Assembly: GCA_965215025.1 (NCBI GenBank)
Contig: CBDCCV010000002.1
Coordinates: forward strand, 1-64,000
DNA: 64,000 nucleotides
Origin: CBDCCV01 sp965215025
GTDB taxonomy: Bacteria; Bacteroidota; Rhodothermia; Rhodothermales; Salinibacteraceae
Reading direction: 5' to 3'
Made by a program: the position numbers and the translations under genes. Under the pieces are notes generated by a model that had not been told where the DNA came from, made no database searches, and was given only the letters and a program-made list of their open reading frames with translations. Below are positions 36,981 to 45,419 of the stretch, one piece after another. Position 1 is the first letter of the stretch. Each line of letters begins with the position of its first letter.

Positions 36981-37969
36981 TCGCCTACCTCGCTCGCCGC
37001 GCCCTCTGGGGCGTCTTCGTGGTGGTCGTGGTGGTGACCATCGTCTTCACCGTGGTCTTCGCCATCGGTGACCCCGCGGCCACCGCGCTGGGACCCAATG
37101 CCAGCCCCGAGCAGATCGCTCAGTTCGAAGACCGTGAAGGCCTGAGCCACTCCCTCCCCCGGCAGTATGCCGGCTACCTGGGCTTGATGCCGTGCGTTCG
37201 GAAGTCATCGCGCAACTACGAGGGCGGCGACGGCTTCTGCGGCCTGCTCCAGCTCGACTTCGGCTCGTCCTACCGGCACAAGGAGCCGGTCTTCGAGGTC
37301 ATCGCCGCCCGCTTCCCGCGCACCCTGCTCCTGGCCGCCATGACCCTGGTGTTCGAGTTGCTCATCGGCCTGGGCCTGGGGGTGCTCGCCGCCACCCGAA
37401 AGGGCTCGCTCTTCGACACCGGCTTCATGGCCACCGCGTTTTTGGGCATCAGCCTGCCCACCTACGTCACCGGCCCCATCTTCCTGCTGATCTTCGCCTT
37501 CCTCTACGGGTGGTTTCCGGTGGGCGGCTACGGCGTGGGCTTCTGGGACCACGTCTACCACGGGGTGTTGCCAGCCTTCACCCTGGCCATCGTCGGCGCG
37601 GCCACCTACGCCCGGGTCATGCGCTCGGAGATGGTCGAGGCCCTGCGCAACGACTACATCCGCACCGCCCGCGCCAAGGGCGTGAGCGCGGCAGGCGTCA
37701 CGATGCGCCATGCCTTCCGCAACGCTCTGCTGCCGGTGGTCACCCTCGTGGGCCTCAGCATGGCCGTGCTGGTCAGCGGCGCCATCATCACCGAGCGCGT
37801 GTTCGCGTGGCCCGGCATGGGGAGCCTGGCCATCGAGGCGGTCCTCGCCGAGGACGCGCCCATCATCATGGGCGTGGTGCTGATCTTCAGCATCATCGTG
37901 CAGGTCGCCAACCTCCTCGCCGACCTCGCCGTCGCCGCCCTGGACCCCCGAATCCGCCTGGCGAGTTGA
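36977..37969 (+). CDS. Peptide ABC transporter permease (DppB/OppB family)
   Basis: 330 residues from ATG 36977, overlapping the binding-protein stop. Six membrane helices; the N-terminus MIAYLARRALWGVFVVVVV and the EAA loop TARAKGVSAAGVTMRHAFRN are typical. An inserted periplasmic loop (about 65-95) contains two cysteines (MPCVRKSS and DGFCGLL). No ATPase genes follow, so the importer must use ATPases encoded elsewhere. Confidence 0.92.
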   Translation: MIAYLARRALWGVFVVVVVVTIVFTVVFAIGDPAATALGPNASPEQIAQFEDREGLSHSLPRQYAGYLGLMPCVRKSSRNYEGGDGFCGLLQLDFGSSYRHKEPVFEVIAARFPRTLLLAAMTLVFELLIGLGLGVLAATRKGSLFDTGFMATAFLGISLPTYVTGPIFLLIFAFLYGWFPVGGYGVGFWDHVYHGVLPAFTLAIVGAATYARVMRSEMVEALRNDYIRTARAKGVSAAGVTMRHAFRNALLPVVTLVGLSMAVLVSGAIITERVFAWPGMGSLAIEAVLAEDAPIIMGVVLIFSIIVQVANLLADLAVAALDPRIRLAS

Positions 37970-38000
37970 GGGGGCATGGGGGGCGCGCTATCGCTGCGCC

Positions 38001-38825
38001 ATGGAGGCCTACGACGCTACCGGTGCCCAGCGCTACCTGCTCCGCTTCGGTCCCGAGGAGGAGCTCGTGGAAGCCCTGGTGGGCTGGGTCGCTCTGCGCG
38101 GCGGCCGGGCCACCGTCCGGGGAACCGGGGCCTTCGCTTCGTCGGTGATCGCCGACGTGGAGGGCGAAGAACGGAAGATTGCCGCCGCGGAGGCCATCGC
38201 CATCAGCGGCGTGGTCATCGGTCCCGAGGCCCAGCTCCGGGTGACCCTGCTGCGCGGCATGCAGCCCATCGGAGGCACGCTGGTGTCCGCCAAGGCGTTG
38301 GGCGCCGATCTGGAGGTCCTGCTGCTCGACCCCGACGACGAAGCCGAGGTCTCCCGCCCGACCACGGGCCAGCCCGCCCCGAGGGCGAAGCCGGACTGGG
38401 GCGACGTCGCCGCCGCGAGCTCGGCAGCCGCGGCCTCTCCGCCCCCTTCCGCCGGTGGCGCCCCCTCCTGGGCCGACGTCGCTCAGGCCAGTCAGACGGC
38501 GTCCACCCGCGCTGCCGAAGCGCGCCCACTTCGGAAGCGGAAGCCGAAGCCACAGGAGCCGCTCTTCAAGCCCGAGCCCATCCCCGGCGCGAAGGAGAAG
38601 GACTTCAGCTACCTGGACGAGCCCCAGCCGGAGATTGGCGACTACGTGCAGCACAAGCAGTTCGGCAAGTGCAAGGTCGAGCGCGTGGGCGAGGACGGCG
38701 GCTTGGTCATCAAGATGGCCGGAGGCCGCCGCAAGGCCATCAAGCTCACCGTGCTCCAGGTGCTCCCGCCCACCGAGGACTCGCAGGGGCGGCTGGTCTA
38801 CCCGCTCCAGCCGCGCAAGCGCTGA
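38001..38825 (+). CDS. PPC/DUF296-like N-terminal domain protein with C-terminal small domain
   Basis: 274 residues from ATG 38001. Residues about 1-115 resemble the plants-and-prokaryotes conserved (PPC/DUF296) fold: YLLRFGPEEELVEALVGWV and GTGAFASSVIADVE, with GTLVSAKALGADLEVLLL closing it. A Pro/Ala/Ser-rich linker (about 120-205) leads to a compact C-terminal domain of about 60 residues (VQHKQFGKCKVERVGEDGGLVI), probably a small beta barrel able to bind nucleic acid or protein. PPC proteins bind DNA or ligands, but the role here is unknown. asnS follows 53 bases later. Confidence 0.65.
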   Translation: MEAYDATGAQRYLLRFGPEEELVEALVGWVALRGGRATVRGTGAFASSVIADVEGEERKIAAAEAIAISGVVIGPEAQLRVTLLRGMQPIGGTLVSAKALGADLEVLLLDPDDEAEVSRPTTGQPAPRAKPDWGDVAAASSAAAASPPPSAGGAPSWADVAQASQTASTRAAEARPLRKRKPKPQEPLFKPEPIPGAKEKDFSYLDEPQPEIGDYVQHKQFGKCKVERVGEDGGLVIKMAGGRRKAIKLTVLQVLPPTEDSQGRLVYPLQPRKR

Positions 38826-38878
38826 CCGGCGCCGCGTCCGGGCTCGACCCGAGGCGGGCCGTTGGCTATGAGGCCCCC

Positions 38879-40177
38879 ATGGCCGAACACGTTCGCATCC
38901 AAGACCTGGGCAAGCACGTCGACCAGCAGGTTCTCCTGCGCGGGTGGCTCTACAACAGCCGGGGCAGCAAGAAGATCCAGTTCCTCGAGGTCCGCGACGG
39001 GAGCGGCATCGTCCAAGCCATCGTGAGCCTCCGGGACGTCGACGAGGCGACCTTCGAAGCCGCCAAGCGCCTGACCCAGGAGAGCTCCATCGAGGTGACC
39101 GGCACGGTCAGCGAGCACCCCAAGCGCCCCGGCGAGTACGAGCTCCAGGCGCAGGGGTTGGCCGTGCTGGCCGAGCCCACCGAGGAGTACCCCATCACCC
39201 CCAAGGAGCACGGCGTCGAGTTCCTCATGGACCACCGGCACCTGTGGCTCCGGTCCAAGCGGCAGCATGCCATCCTGCGCATCCGGGCGGAGGTGATCTC
39301 CGCCGTGCGCGCCTATTTCGACGACCGCGACTTCACCCTGGTCGACGCGCCCATCTTCACCCCCAACGCGTGCGAGGGGACCTCCACCCTCTTCCAGACC
39401 GACTACCACGGCGACACCGCGTACCTCTCCCAGTCGGGGCAGCTCTACATGGAGGCCGCTGCGGCGGCGCTGGGCAAGGTCTACTGCCTCGGGCCGACCT
39501 TCCGTGCGGAGAAGAGCAAGACGCGGCGTCACCTCGCCGAGTTCTGGATGGTCGAGCCCGAGGTCGCGTTCATGGATCTCGAGGGCGACATGGCCCTCGC
39601 CGAAGACTTCCTGGTCTCGGTGGTCGCCCGCGTGCTCGACCGGCGGGCCAAGGAGCTGGCGCTCCTCGAGCGGGACACCAGCAAGCTGGAGATGGTGCAG
39701 GGCCCCTTCCCCCGCCTCCGGTACGAAGACGCCATCGCCTTGTTGAAGGGCAAGGGTCTCGACGCGAAGATCGGGGACGACTTCGGCGCCGAAGACGAGA
39801 CCATCATCGCCGAGAGCTTCGACCGACCGGTGATCGTCACCCACTACCCGGCGGCCATCAAAGCCTTCTACATGAAGCGCGACCCGGAAGACGACCGGTG
39901 GGCGCTCGGAATGGACGTGCTCGCCCCCGAGGGCTACGGGGAGATCATCGGCGGCGGCGTCCGCGAAGAGAGCCTCGAGGTCCTCGATGCCCGCATCCGC
40001 GCCCACGAGCTGCCCATCGAGGCCTTCGACTGGTACCGCGACCTGCGCAAGTACGGGTCGTTCCCCCACGCGGGCTTCGGCCTGGGCATCGAGCGGACGG
40101 TGGCTTGGATCTGCGGGCTCAAGCACGTCCGGGAGACCATCCCCTTCCCGCGCATGCTCAACCGCCTGCACCCGTAG
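38879..40177 (+). CDS. asnS: Asparaginyl-tRNA synthetase
   Basis: 432 residues from ATG 38879. Class II aminoacyl-tRNA synthetase charging tRNA-Asn with asparagine. N-terminal OB-fold anticodon-binding domain (about 1-105, VLLRGWLYNSRGSKKIQFLEVRDGSG). Motif 2 FRAEKSKTRRHLAEFWMVEPE region near 210-230 and motif 3 GFGLGIERTVAWICG near 400 are intact. Length and motif wording favour AsnRS over AspRS. It is the last gene before a convergent pgsA. Confidence 0.95.
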   Translation: MAEHVRIQDLGKHVDQQVLLRGWLYNSRGSKKIQFLEVRDGSGIVQAIVSLRDVDEATFEAAKRLTQESSIEVTGTVSEHPKRPGEYELQAQGLAVLAEPTEEYPITPKEHGVEFLMDHRHLWLRSKRQHAILRIRAEVISAVRAYFDDRDFTLVDAPIFTPNACEGTSTLFQTDYHGDTAYLSQSGQLYMEAAAAALGKVYCLGPTFRAEKSKTRRHLAEFWMVEPEVAFMDLEGDMALAEDFLVSVVARVLDRRAKELALLERDTSKLEMVQGPFPRLRYEDAIALLKGKGLDAKIGDDFGAEDETIIAESFDRPVIVTHYPAAIKAFYMKRDPEDDRWALGMDVLAPEGYGEIIGGGVREESLEVLDARIRAHELPIEAFDWYRDLRKYGSFPHAGFGLGIERTVAWICGLKHVRETIPFPRMLNRLHP

Positions 40178-40233
40178 CAAGCTGCGAGTTCGGATCGAGA
40201 GCGCGCCTCCAGGACGAGGGAGGCGCGCCCGGC

Positions 40234-40869
40234 TCAGTCCTCGGCGAGGCGCTGCTCTTTGGCCTCCACCGCCTCCACGAAGAGCTTCACGTACTCACCG
40301 GCGCTGGTGATGGCGAAAAACAAGCTCAGGTAGAGCAGCCAGATGCCGACCTTGCCGAGGTCGGCGCGCACGGTCGTGAAGAAGAAGTTCACGTCGTAGG
40401 GGTGCTGGAGGATCAGTAGCAAGATGGCCGCCATCTGCAGCGCGGTCTTGTCCTTGCCCCCCCGCCCCGCGGCCATGACCACGCCCTCACTCATGGCGAT
40501 GGTGCGAAGGGCGGTGACCGAGAGCTCGCGGCCCACCATCACGATGACCGCGACGACGCCCCACAGGGGCAGTCGCCCGAGGTAGGCCATGAAGACCAGC
40601 GTGGCCATGACCAGCAGCTTGTCGGCCAGAGGGTCGAGGAACTTCCCGAGCACGCTGATGAGGTTCATCCGTCGCGCGAGCCAGCCGTCCAGGGCGTCGG
40701 TGACCGCGGTCAGGATGTAGACGATGGCCGCCCAGAAGTTCGACTCCGGCGTGCCATCGTGCATGAGCCAGAGCACCACCGGGATCATCAAGACCCGGAG
40801 GAACGTCAGCATGTTCGGCAGGTTGATCGCGTCCTGCCGAATGGTCGACTTGGGCTTGGCCACGGTCAC
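40234..40869 (-). CDS. pgsA: CDP-diacylglycerol--glycerol-3-phosphate 3-phosphatidyltransferase
   Basis: 211 residues; GTG 40869 is chosen because it overlaps the upstream TGA (GTGA), indicating translational coupling. The CDP-alcohol phosphotransferase signature DALDGWLARR...GKFLDPLADK (D-x2-DG-x2-AR-x8-G-x3-D-x3-D) is complete. Membrane enzyme making phosphatidylglycerol phosphate, the committed step to phosphatidylglycerol. The upstream gene encodes a TPR/AIM24-like protein, an unusual partner. Confidence 0.93.
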   Translation of the reverse strand: MTVAKPKSTIRQDAINLPNMLTFLRVLMIPVVLWLMHDGTPESNFWAAIVYILTAVTDALDGWLARRMNLISVLGKFLDPLADKLLVMATLVFMAYLGRLPLWGVVAVIVMVGRELSVTALRTIAMSEGVVMAAGRGGKDKTALQMAAILLLILQHPYDVNFFFTTVRADLGKVGIWLLYLSLFFAITSAGEYVKLFVEAVEAKEQRLAED

Positions 40870-42245
40870 CCCAATAGCACGGCGCCCTCGCCACGGAAGA
40901 CGAGCCGGGGGGCCGTCAGCGAGTATGGGGCGGTGCCTTTTTGCATGTTGGGGAAGAGCCGGCCGGTCCATCCGACGACTCGCTCGGGGTTCACGCGCAC
41001 CTCTTGGCCCTCGCTGACGGGCAGCGCGGTGGGCGGCGCCTTCAATCGAAGGGCGACCAGCCCCTTGCCGCGGAGCTGGAGCATCGGCACCGGCTCCTTG
41101 CCGAAGGGCAGCCGCGCGGATTCGAAGGCGCTGCGGTCGTCGAAGGCCAGCACCCGCGACTCCCGCATGTAGAGGATGTCGTCTTCCAGGGCGACCACGA
41201 CCACGTGCTCGGCCTCGCCGACCTCGAGGGTGAGCCGCGAAGGGCCCTTGACCAGAAAGATGGGATCGTCGCCGCCGAGGAAGTCGTCCAGGTCCTTCCC
41301 CCGCGCGCGGCGATGCACCATGCGCGCGTCGAGGTCGCCGTGCACCGCCTGCAGAGTGGCCAGGCGGACGAAGAGGTCGTGGCTGCTGGCGGCATGGAGG
41401 CGGCCGTCGGGCCCCACCGCGAAGGTGAGCGACTCGGGCAGCTGCACCGTCCACTCGCGGAGCTGCTCCGAGAGGCTGGCCACCCCGCCGACCCGGGTCC
41501 CGGTGGGGGTGCCCCGTTTGGGCACCGGCTCGGATCCGAGCTCCCTCGACTCCCAGGAGCCGGTCGTGCGCCGCTCGCGCTCGCTCGCCAGCGCGAGCTC
41601 CGGCTGGGCGCTCTCCAACTTGGCGATGGCTTCTTCGGCCGCGTCGCGCATGGCCCGGCGGTCCTCGGCATCGAGCGCCTCGGTCGCCTCGGTCGCCCCG
41701 GTCGCCTCGGGGTGCGGAGCCACGACGGTCGGCCCCGCGCTGGACTCGCCGAGGGCTTCTTCCATGCGCCGGGCCATGGCGGCCTGGCCGCCCCGCAGGA
41801 AGGCGTCGCGGGCCGTCTCCAGCTGGCCCAGCCGCCAGCGGATGAGCCCCAGATACCCCCAGGCTCGGCCATGGTCCGGCTGGATCTTGAGGGCCTCGTG
41901 GACCTGCTGCAGAGCCTCGTCGGCCTGGCCGGTCTTGAAGAGCGCCAGCCCCAGGTTCACGCGCAACGTCGCGTCGTCGCCGAAGGCTTCGGTCAGCCCA
42001 CGCCAGATATCGATGGCCTGCGGGTACATGCCCAGCCGGAAGTAGACCCCTGCCAGCAGGTCCTGGGACTTCGCGTCCTGGGGCTGGAGCTTGAGGGCCT
42101 GCTCGAGCTCCGCCTTCGCCTCGTGCACCTGGTCCTGGAGCAGCATGTTGCTGCCCCGGTAGAGGTGGTAGAGGAAGTCTTCGCTGCGGGTCTCGCCCCG
42201 CCGCCGCCCTGCTTCCGTCGATCGTTTGGGGTCCTGAGAGTCCAT
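40866..42245 (-). CDS. TPR protein with C-terminal AIM24-like domain
   Basis: 459 residues from ATG 42245. The N-terminal half (about 25-150) has several tetratricopeptide repeats (FLYHLYRGSNMLLQDQVHEA, LDQALKLQPQDAKSQDLLAG and similar). After an acidic Glu/Ala-rich linker, the C-terminal part (about 265-459) resembles AIM24, a beta-rich family first named from yeast mitochondrial biogenesis. It may organise membrane or envelope complexes. It is coupled to pgsA, so a role near phospholipid synthesis is possible but not established. Confidence 0.72.
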   Translation of the reverse strand: MDSQDPKRSTEAGRRRGETRSEDFLYHLYRGSNMLLQDQVHEAKAELEQALKLQPQDAKSQDLLAGVYFRLGMYPQAIDIWRGLTEAFGDDATLRVNLGLALFKTGQADEALQQVHEALKIQPDHGRAWGYLGLIRWRLGQLETARDAFLRGGQAAMARRMEEALGESSAGPTVVAPHPEATGATEATEALDAEDRRAMRDAAEEAIAKLESAQPELALASERERRTTGSWESRELGSEPVPKRGTPTGTRVGGVASLSEQLREWTVQLPESLTFAVGPDGRLHAASSHDLFVRLATLQAVHGDLDARMVHRRARGKDLDDFLGGDDPIFLVKGPSRLTLEVGEAEHVVVVALEDDILYMRESRVLAFDDRSAFESARLPFGKEPVPMLQLRGKGLVALRLKAPPTALPVSEGQEVRVNPERVVGWTGRLFPNMQKGTAPYSLTAPRLVFRGEGAVLLG

Positions 42246-42351
42246 GGTGCGGCTCGGGGGGAAGGTAGGAGAGCCCCTCCCGCCGGTCAACGGACACCTC
42301 GCGCCGCGTGGGAATGTGCACGAGGGGAGCCCGCGTGCCAGGCTCGCCGCC

Positions 42352-42549
42352 GTGCAACCGGTTCTCATCAGCGGGCGCGGATCGGTGCTGGCGTGGGCCC
42401 AGCAGGTCACGGAGCCCCTCGCTGCGCGCGACTGGGCCCGAGCGGGTCGATGGCCCGCGCCCGCGTGGCTGGTCATCGCCCTCGGAGCGCTCCTCGTGGC
42501 CCTCGTGATCTTCGGGCTGGTTCGCGGTCTCCGAAGGAGACGCCGGTGA
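42352..42549 (+). CDS. Small membrane protein coupled to a flippase-like gene
   Basis: 65 residues if GTG 42352 is the start. One membrane helix near the C-terminus (WLVIALGALLVALVIFGLVRG) is followed by a basic RRRRR end. Its TGA stop overlaps the GTG start of the next gene (GTGA), which is the main support for it being real. Longer in-frame starts reach the start of the divergent TPR gene and are less likely. Confidence 0.5.
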   Translation: MQPVLISGRGSVLAWAQQVTEPLAARDWARAGRWPAPAWLVIALGALLVALVIFGLVRGLRRRRR

Positions 42550-43583
42550 CCCAGCCCGCCGGGGACGGCGCCGGCTCGCGGGGTGAGGACGAGGTCCCGC
42601 GAACGGGCGGCCTCGCGCGGAAGATCCTCCTGGCGACGCTCTTCGGCGCCCTGGTCTTCGCGGCCTTGGCCCTGTACAGCGACGTGCGGGAGCTCCGCGC
42701 CAATCTCGGCCGCTATCGCTGGAGCTTCTTCGTCTTCGGCCTCGGCCTGGCCACCACGAACTACGCTCTGCGCTTCGGGCGCTGGCAGTACTACCTGCGC
42801 GAGCTGGGGGTCTCGCTGGGCGCGACCGGGGGCGGGGTCCCGATCGGGGACAGCGCCCGGATCTTCGTGGCCGGTTTCGTGATGAGCGTCACCCCCGGCA
42901 AGGTGGGCGAGGTCTTCAAGTCGGTGCTCCTGGAGAGCAGCCACGGGGTCCCGCTCGCCCGTACCGGCCCGATCGTCGTGGCCGAGCGGCTCACCGATCT
43001 GCTGGCCCTGGTCCTGTTGACGGCCCTCGCCAGCACCATCTTCGACGAAGGCGTCTGGATCGCCGCGGCAGGGGGTACGTTCGTGGTGCTGGTATGGCTG
43101 GCTTGCGCCTGGCGGCCGCTCGGGGAACTGGCCCTGCGCCTCGCCGGACGGCTACCCGTCCTCGCCCGGGTCGAGCCCAAGCTCCGCCAAGCCTACGACT
43201 CGCTGCACGCCCTCGTCCACCCCCGCCCCCTCGCCGTGGGCTCGCTGCTGGCCCTCGTGAGCTGGGGCCTCGAGTGCGTCTGTTTGCTGGTCGTCGCTCT
43301 CGGCTTCGAAGGGCTCACCCTCTCTCTGGCCGAAGCCACCTTCGCGTACGGCGGGCCGACCATCGTCGGCGCGCTGGTGCTTCTCCCCGGAGGACTGGGG
43401 GCGACCGAAGCGGGCATGACCGGTGTGCTGGAGAGTCTGGGGCACCCCGAGCTCACCACGTCGGTCGCCATCGCCGTCACCATGTTGGTGCGCCTGGCCA
43501 CCCTGTGGTGGGCCGTGATTCTGGGGGTATTCGCCCTCTCCTGGCACCGCGCTCGGGAACGACGAAGGCGGGCCGAGGCATGA
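42546..43583 (+). CDS. Lysylphosphatidylglycerol synthase transmembrane-family protein
   Basis: 345 residues from GTG 42546. About eight membrane helices; residues such as LRFGRWQYYLRELG, ARIFVAGFVMSVTPGKVGEVFKS and LPGGLGATEAGMTG match the UPF0104/LPG_synthase_TM family, membrane proteins related to the flippase part of MprF. Without the soluble synthase domain it cannot be called an aminoacyl-lipid synthase; a lipid or glycolipid translocation role is likely. It is coupled to a tiny membrane ORF upstream. Confidence 0.85.
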   Translation: MTQPAGDGAGSRGEDEVPRTGGLARKILLATLFGALVFAALALYSDVRELRANLGRYRWSFFVFGLGLATTNYALRFGRWQYYLRELGVSLGATGGGVPIGDSARIFVAGFVMSVTPGKVGEVFKSVLLESSHGVPLARTGPIVVAERLTDLLALVLLTALASTIFDEGVWIAAAGGTFVVLVWLACAWRPLGELALRLAGRLPVLARVEPKLRQAYDSLHALVHPRPLAVGSLLALVSWGLECVCLLVVALGFEGLTLSLAEATFAYGGPTIVGALVLLPGGLGATEAGMTGVLESLGHPELTTSVAIAVTMLVRLATLWWAVILGVFALSWHRARERRRRAEA

Positions 43584-43826
43584 TGCCTCACTTCGTCTCC
43601 CTCATCTTGCGCCGATGGTTCCGCCTAGTTACCGTCTCCGCTCGGGCCTCGATCGGGGCGCCGCCGCGATTGACGAATCGATGATTGCACAGGGGAACAC
43701 AGGGGCTGCCGGCATCCTCCGACCACGGTTCGGCGTTGGAAATCGTCGGTCTCTTCGCTCGGTGATGGAAGGCTCGGCTCCCATTCACCGTACCATCGAA
43801 CCCGGGACTCCCGTCCCGCTCTGACC

Positions 43827-44840
43827 GTGCGCGACCGCCCCCAGAACGTGGCCGACGAGACCCAGGCCCGCCCCCGGCGGCGCCCCATCGGCGTGTTGGC
43901 GACCACGGTCCAGAACCTGGCCTTCCAGGACGTGGTCGCCATGACGTTCCACACGTTCATGCTGCTTCGAGTGTCGGTCGCTGCCGACAGCCCCGACCGC
44001 ACCCTGGCGCTCAAGATCGGCGTCGCCCTCTGGATGGGGTCGGCGAGCACGCTCCTGCTGGTCCGCGGCGAGGTCCTCCGGGAGGGCTGGCGCCGGTCGC
44101 TCCTCTACCGGCTGGGGCTCTTTTTCCCGGTGGTGCTGAGCTACTTCGAGATGGGCATCGCCCTCCCCGCGTTGAACAACGCGCTCGTCGACGGGCGGCT
44201 GCTGGCGATCGACGAGGCCCTCCTGGGCACCACCCCCGCGTGGACCCTCCAGGCCTTGAACACTCGGCCCATCGTCGAGTGGGTCTCGTTCTTCTACTAC
44301 AGCTATTTCTACCTGATGGCGGCCATGCTGCTGCCTGCCCTCTTCTTCGACCGAGGTCAGCGCCTGCGCGAGCTCATGGTCGGGGCGGTGATCGTCGCGA
44401 CCTGCGGCCACGTGGGCTACACGCTGGTGACCGGGGCCGGTCCGTACGCCTTCATGGAGTTCGATGCTCCTCTGGACGGGGGGCTATTCTGGGGTTTGGT
44501 GGTCAAGACGGTCGAGTCCGCGGGTGCCGGCCTGGACATCTTCCCCTCGCTGCACACCGCCTACCCGACCTATTACGCGCTGCATGCGTTCGGCAATCGG
44601 CACACCAAGCCGTTCCGGCACACCTGGTACATCATCGCGTTCTTCGCCGCGAACATGGTGTTCGCCACGATGTTCCTGCGCTGGCACTACTTCATCGACG
44701 TGGTCGCCGGCCTCGCCCTCGCGATCGCTGCGCGCACCATCGCGGTCGCCGTCTCCAGGCGGGAGGCGGGCCGGGGCGAAGAGGGCGACGAGCGCCAGCC
44801 CGTGTGGGAGCCGATCTTCGGCTACCAACGCCGGGACTGA
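43827..44840 (+). CDS. PAP2-superfamily membrane phosphatase/phosphotransferase
   Basis: 337 residues from GTG 43827. Several membrane helices; the type 2 phosphatidic acid phosphatase-like signature is visible as IFPSLHTAYPTYYALHAF and RWHYFIDVVAGLALA, which supply the catalytic histidines. The pattern is closest to the PAP2 branch containing inositol-phosphorylceramide synthase-like proteins. Acts on lipid phosphates at the membrane. It precedes the ACP gene by 129 bases and may belong to the same lipid/polyene locus. I see no gene in 43,584-43,826 apart from small hairpins. Confidence 0.82.
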   Translation: MRDRPQNVADETQARPRRRPIGVLATTVQNLAFQDVVAMTFHTFMLLRVSVAADSPDRTLALKIGVALWMGSASTLLLVRGEVLREGWRRSLLYRLGLFFPVVLSYFEMGIALPALNNALVDGRLLAIDEALLGTTPAWTLQALNTRPIVEWVSFFYYSYFYLMAAMLLPALFFDRGQRLRELMVGAVIVATCGHVGYTLVTGAGPYAFMEFDAPLDGGLFWGLVVKTVESAGAGLDIFPSLHTAYPTYYALHAFGNRHTKPFRHTWYIIAFFAANMVFATMFLRWHYFIDVVAGLALAIAARTIAVAVSRREAGRGEEGDERQPVWEPIFGYQRRD

Positions 44841-44969
44841 GCCTTGCCACGGGCGCGCCTCCCTGGCATATCGGCACCCCGGTGAGTCTGGCGAATCTTC
44901 CGTTCGCACCACCGAGCCGATACGGCCGCGATGGCCGTCGCCCACGCCCGAGAAACGAGACATAGCGAG

Positions 44970-45230
44970 ATGAACGAAGCGCTGGAGAAAGAGATCAAGG
45001 AGCTCATCGTCGAGGCCCTCATGCTCGATGACGTGACCCCCGCCGAGATCGATTCCGAGGCGCCGCTCTTCATGGAGGGCCTGGGCCTGGACTCCATCGA
45101 TGCCCTCGAGCTCGCCATCGCCATCGACAAGAAATATGGCGTGAAGATCAAGGCCGAGGACGAGGGGACCCGCGACACCTTTCGCTCGGTGCGCTCTCTC
45201 GCCGACCACGTCGCCGCGTCTCGCGCCTGA
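44970..45230 (+). CDS. Acyl carrier protein (aryl-polyene-type)
   Basis: 86 residues from ATG 44970. The phosphopantetheine site is S42 in GLDSIDALELAIAI. Sequence details such as EIKELIVEALMLDD, the Asp-rich first helix region and the DTFRSVRSLADHVA ending fit the ACPs of aryl-polyene clusters better than housekeeping AcpP. It could carry the chains made by the ketosynthases at 10.7-14.0 kb. An in-frame ATG at 44931 would add 13 residues but has no good binding site. Confidence 0.88.
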   Translation: MNEALEKEIKELIVEALMLDDVTPAEIDSEAPLFMEGLGLDSIDALELAIAIDKKYGVKIKAEDEGTRDTFRSVRSLADHVAASRA

Positions 45231-45419
45231 GCGGAGCGGCAGCTCTCGCAGCCCGCCCAGAGCCTGGTTCAGAATGCGCGTGCGCGCTTCGCCCCTGAGC
45301 ACCCACCCCGCCGCCGTCCCCTCACCCTCGAAGAGGCTCGGCAGCTCCTCGGTTCGCGGACGCGCCATGGCACGCACCCGGAACCCGGAGCACCTCACGC
45401 TCCTCCTGAATCAGGCTCT

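Noticed and set aside
44484..45398. Minus-strand reading frame of 304 codons across the ACP gene
   Set aside because: Antisense to the ACP and the PAP2 gene end, composition typical of a shadow frame; no domain recognised.
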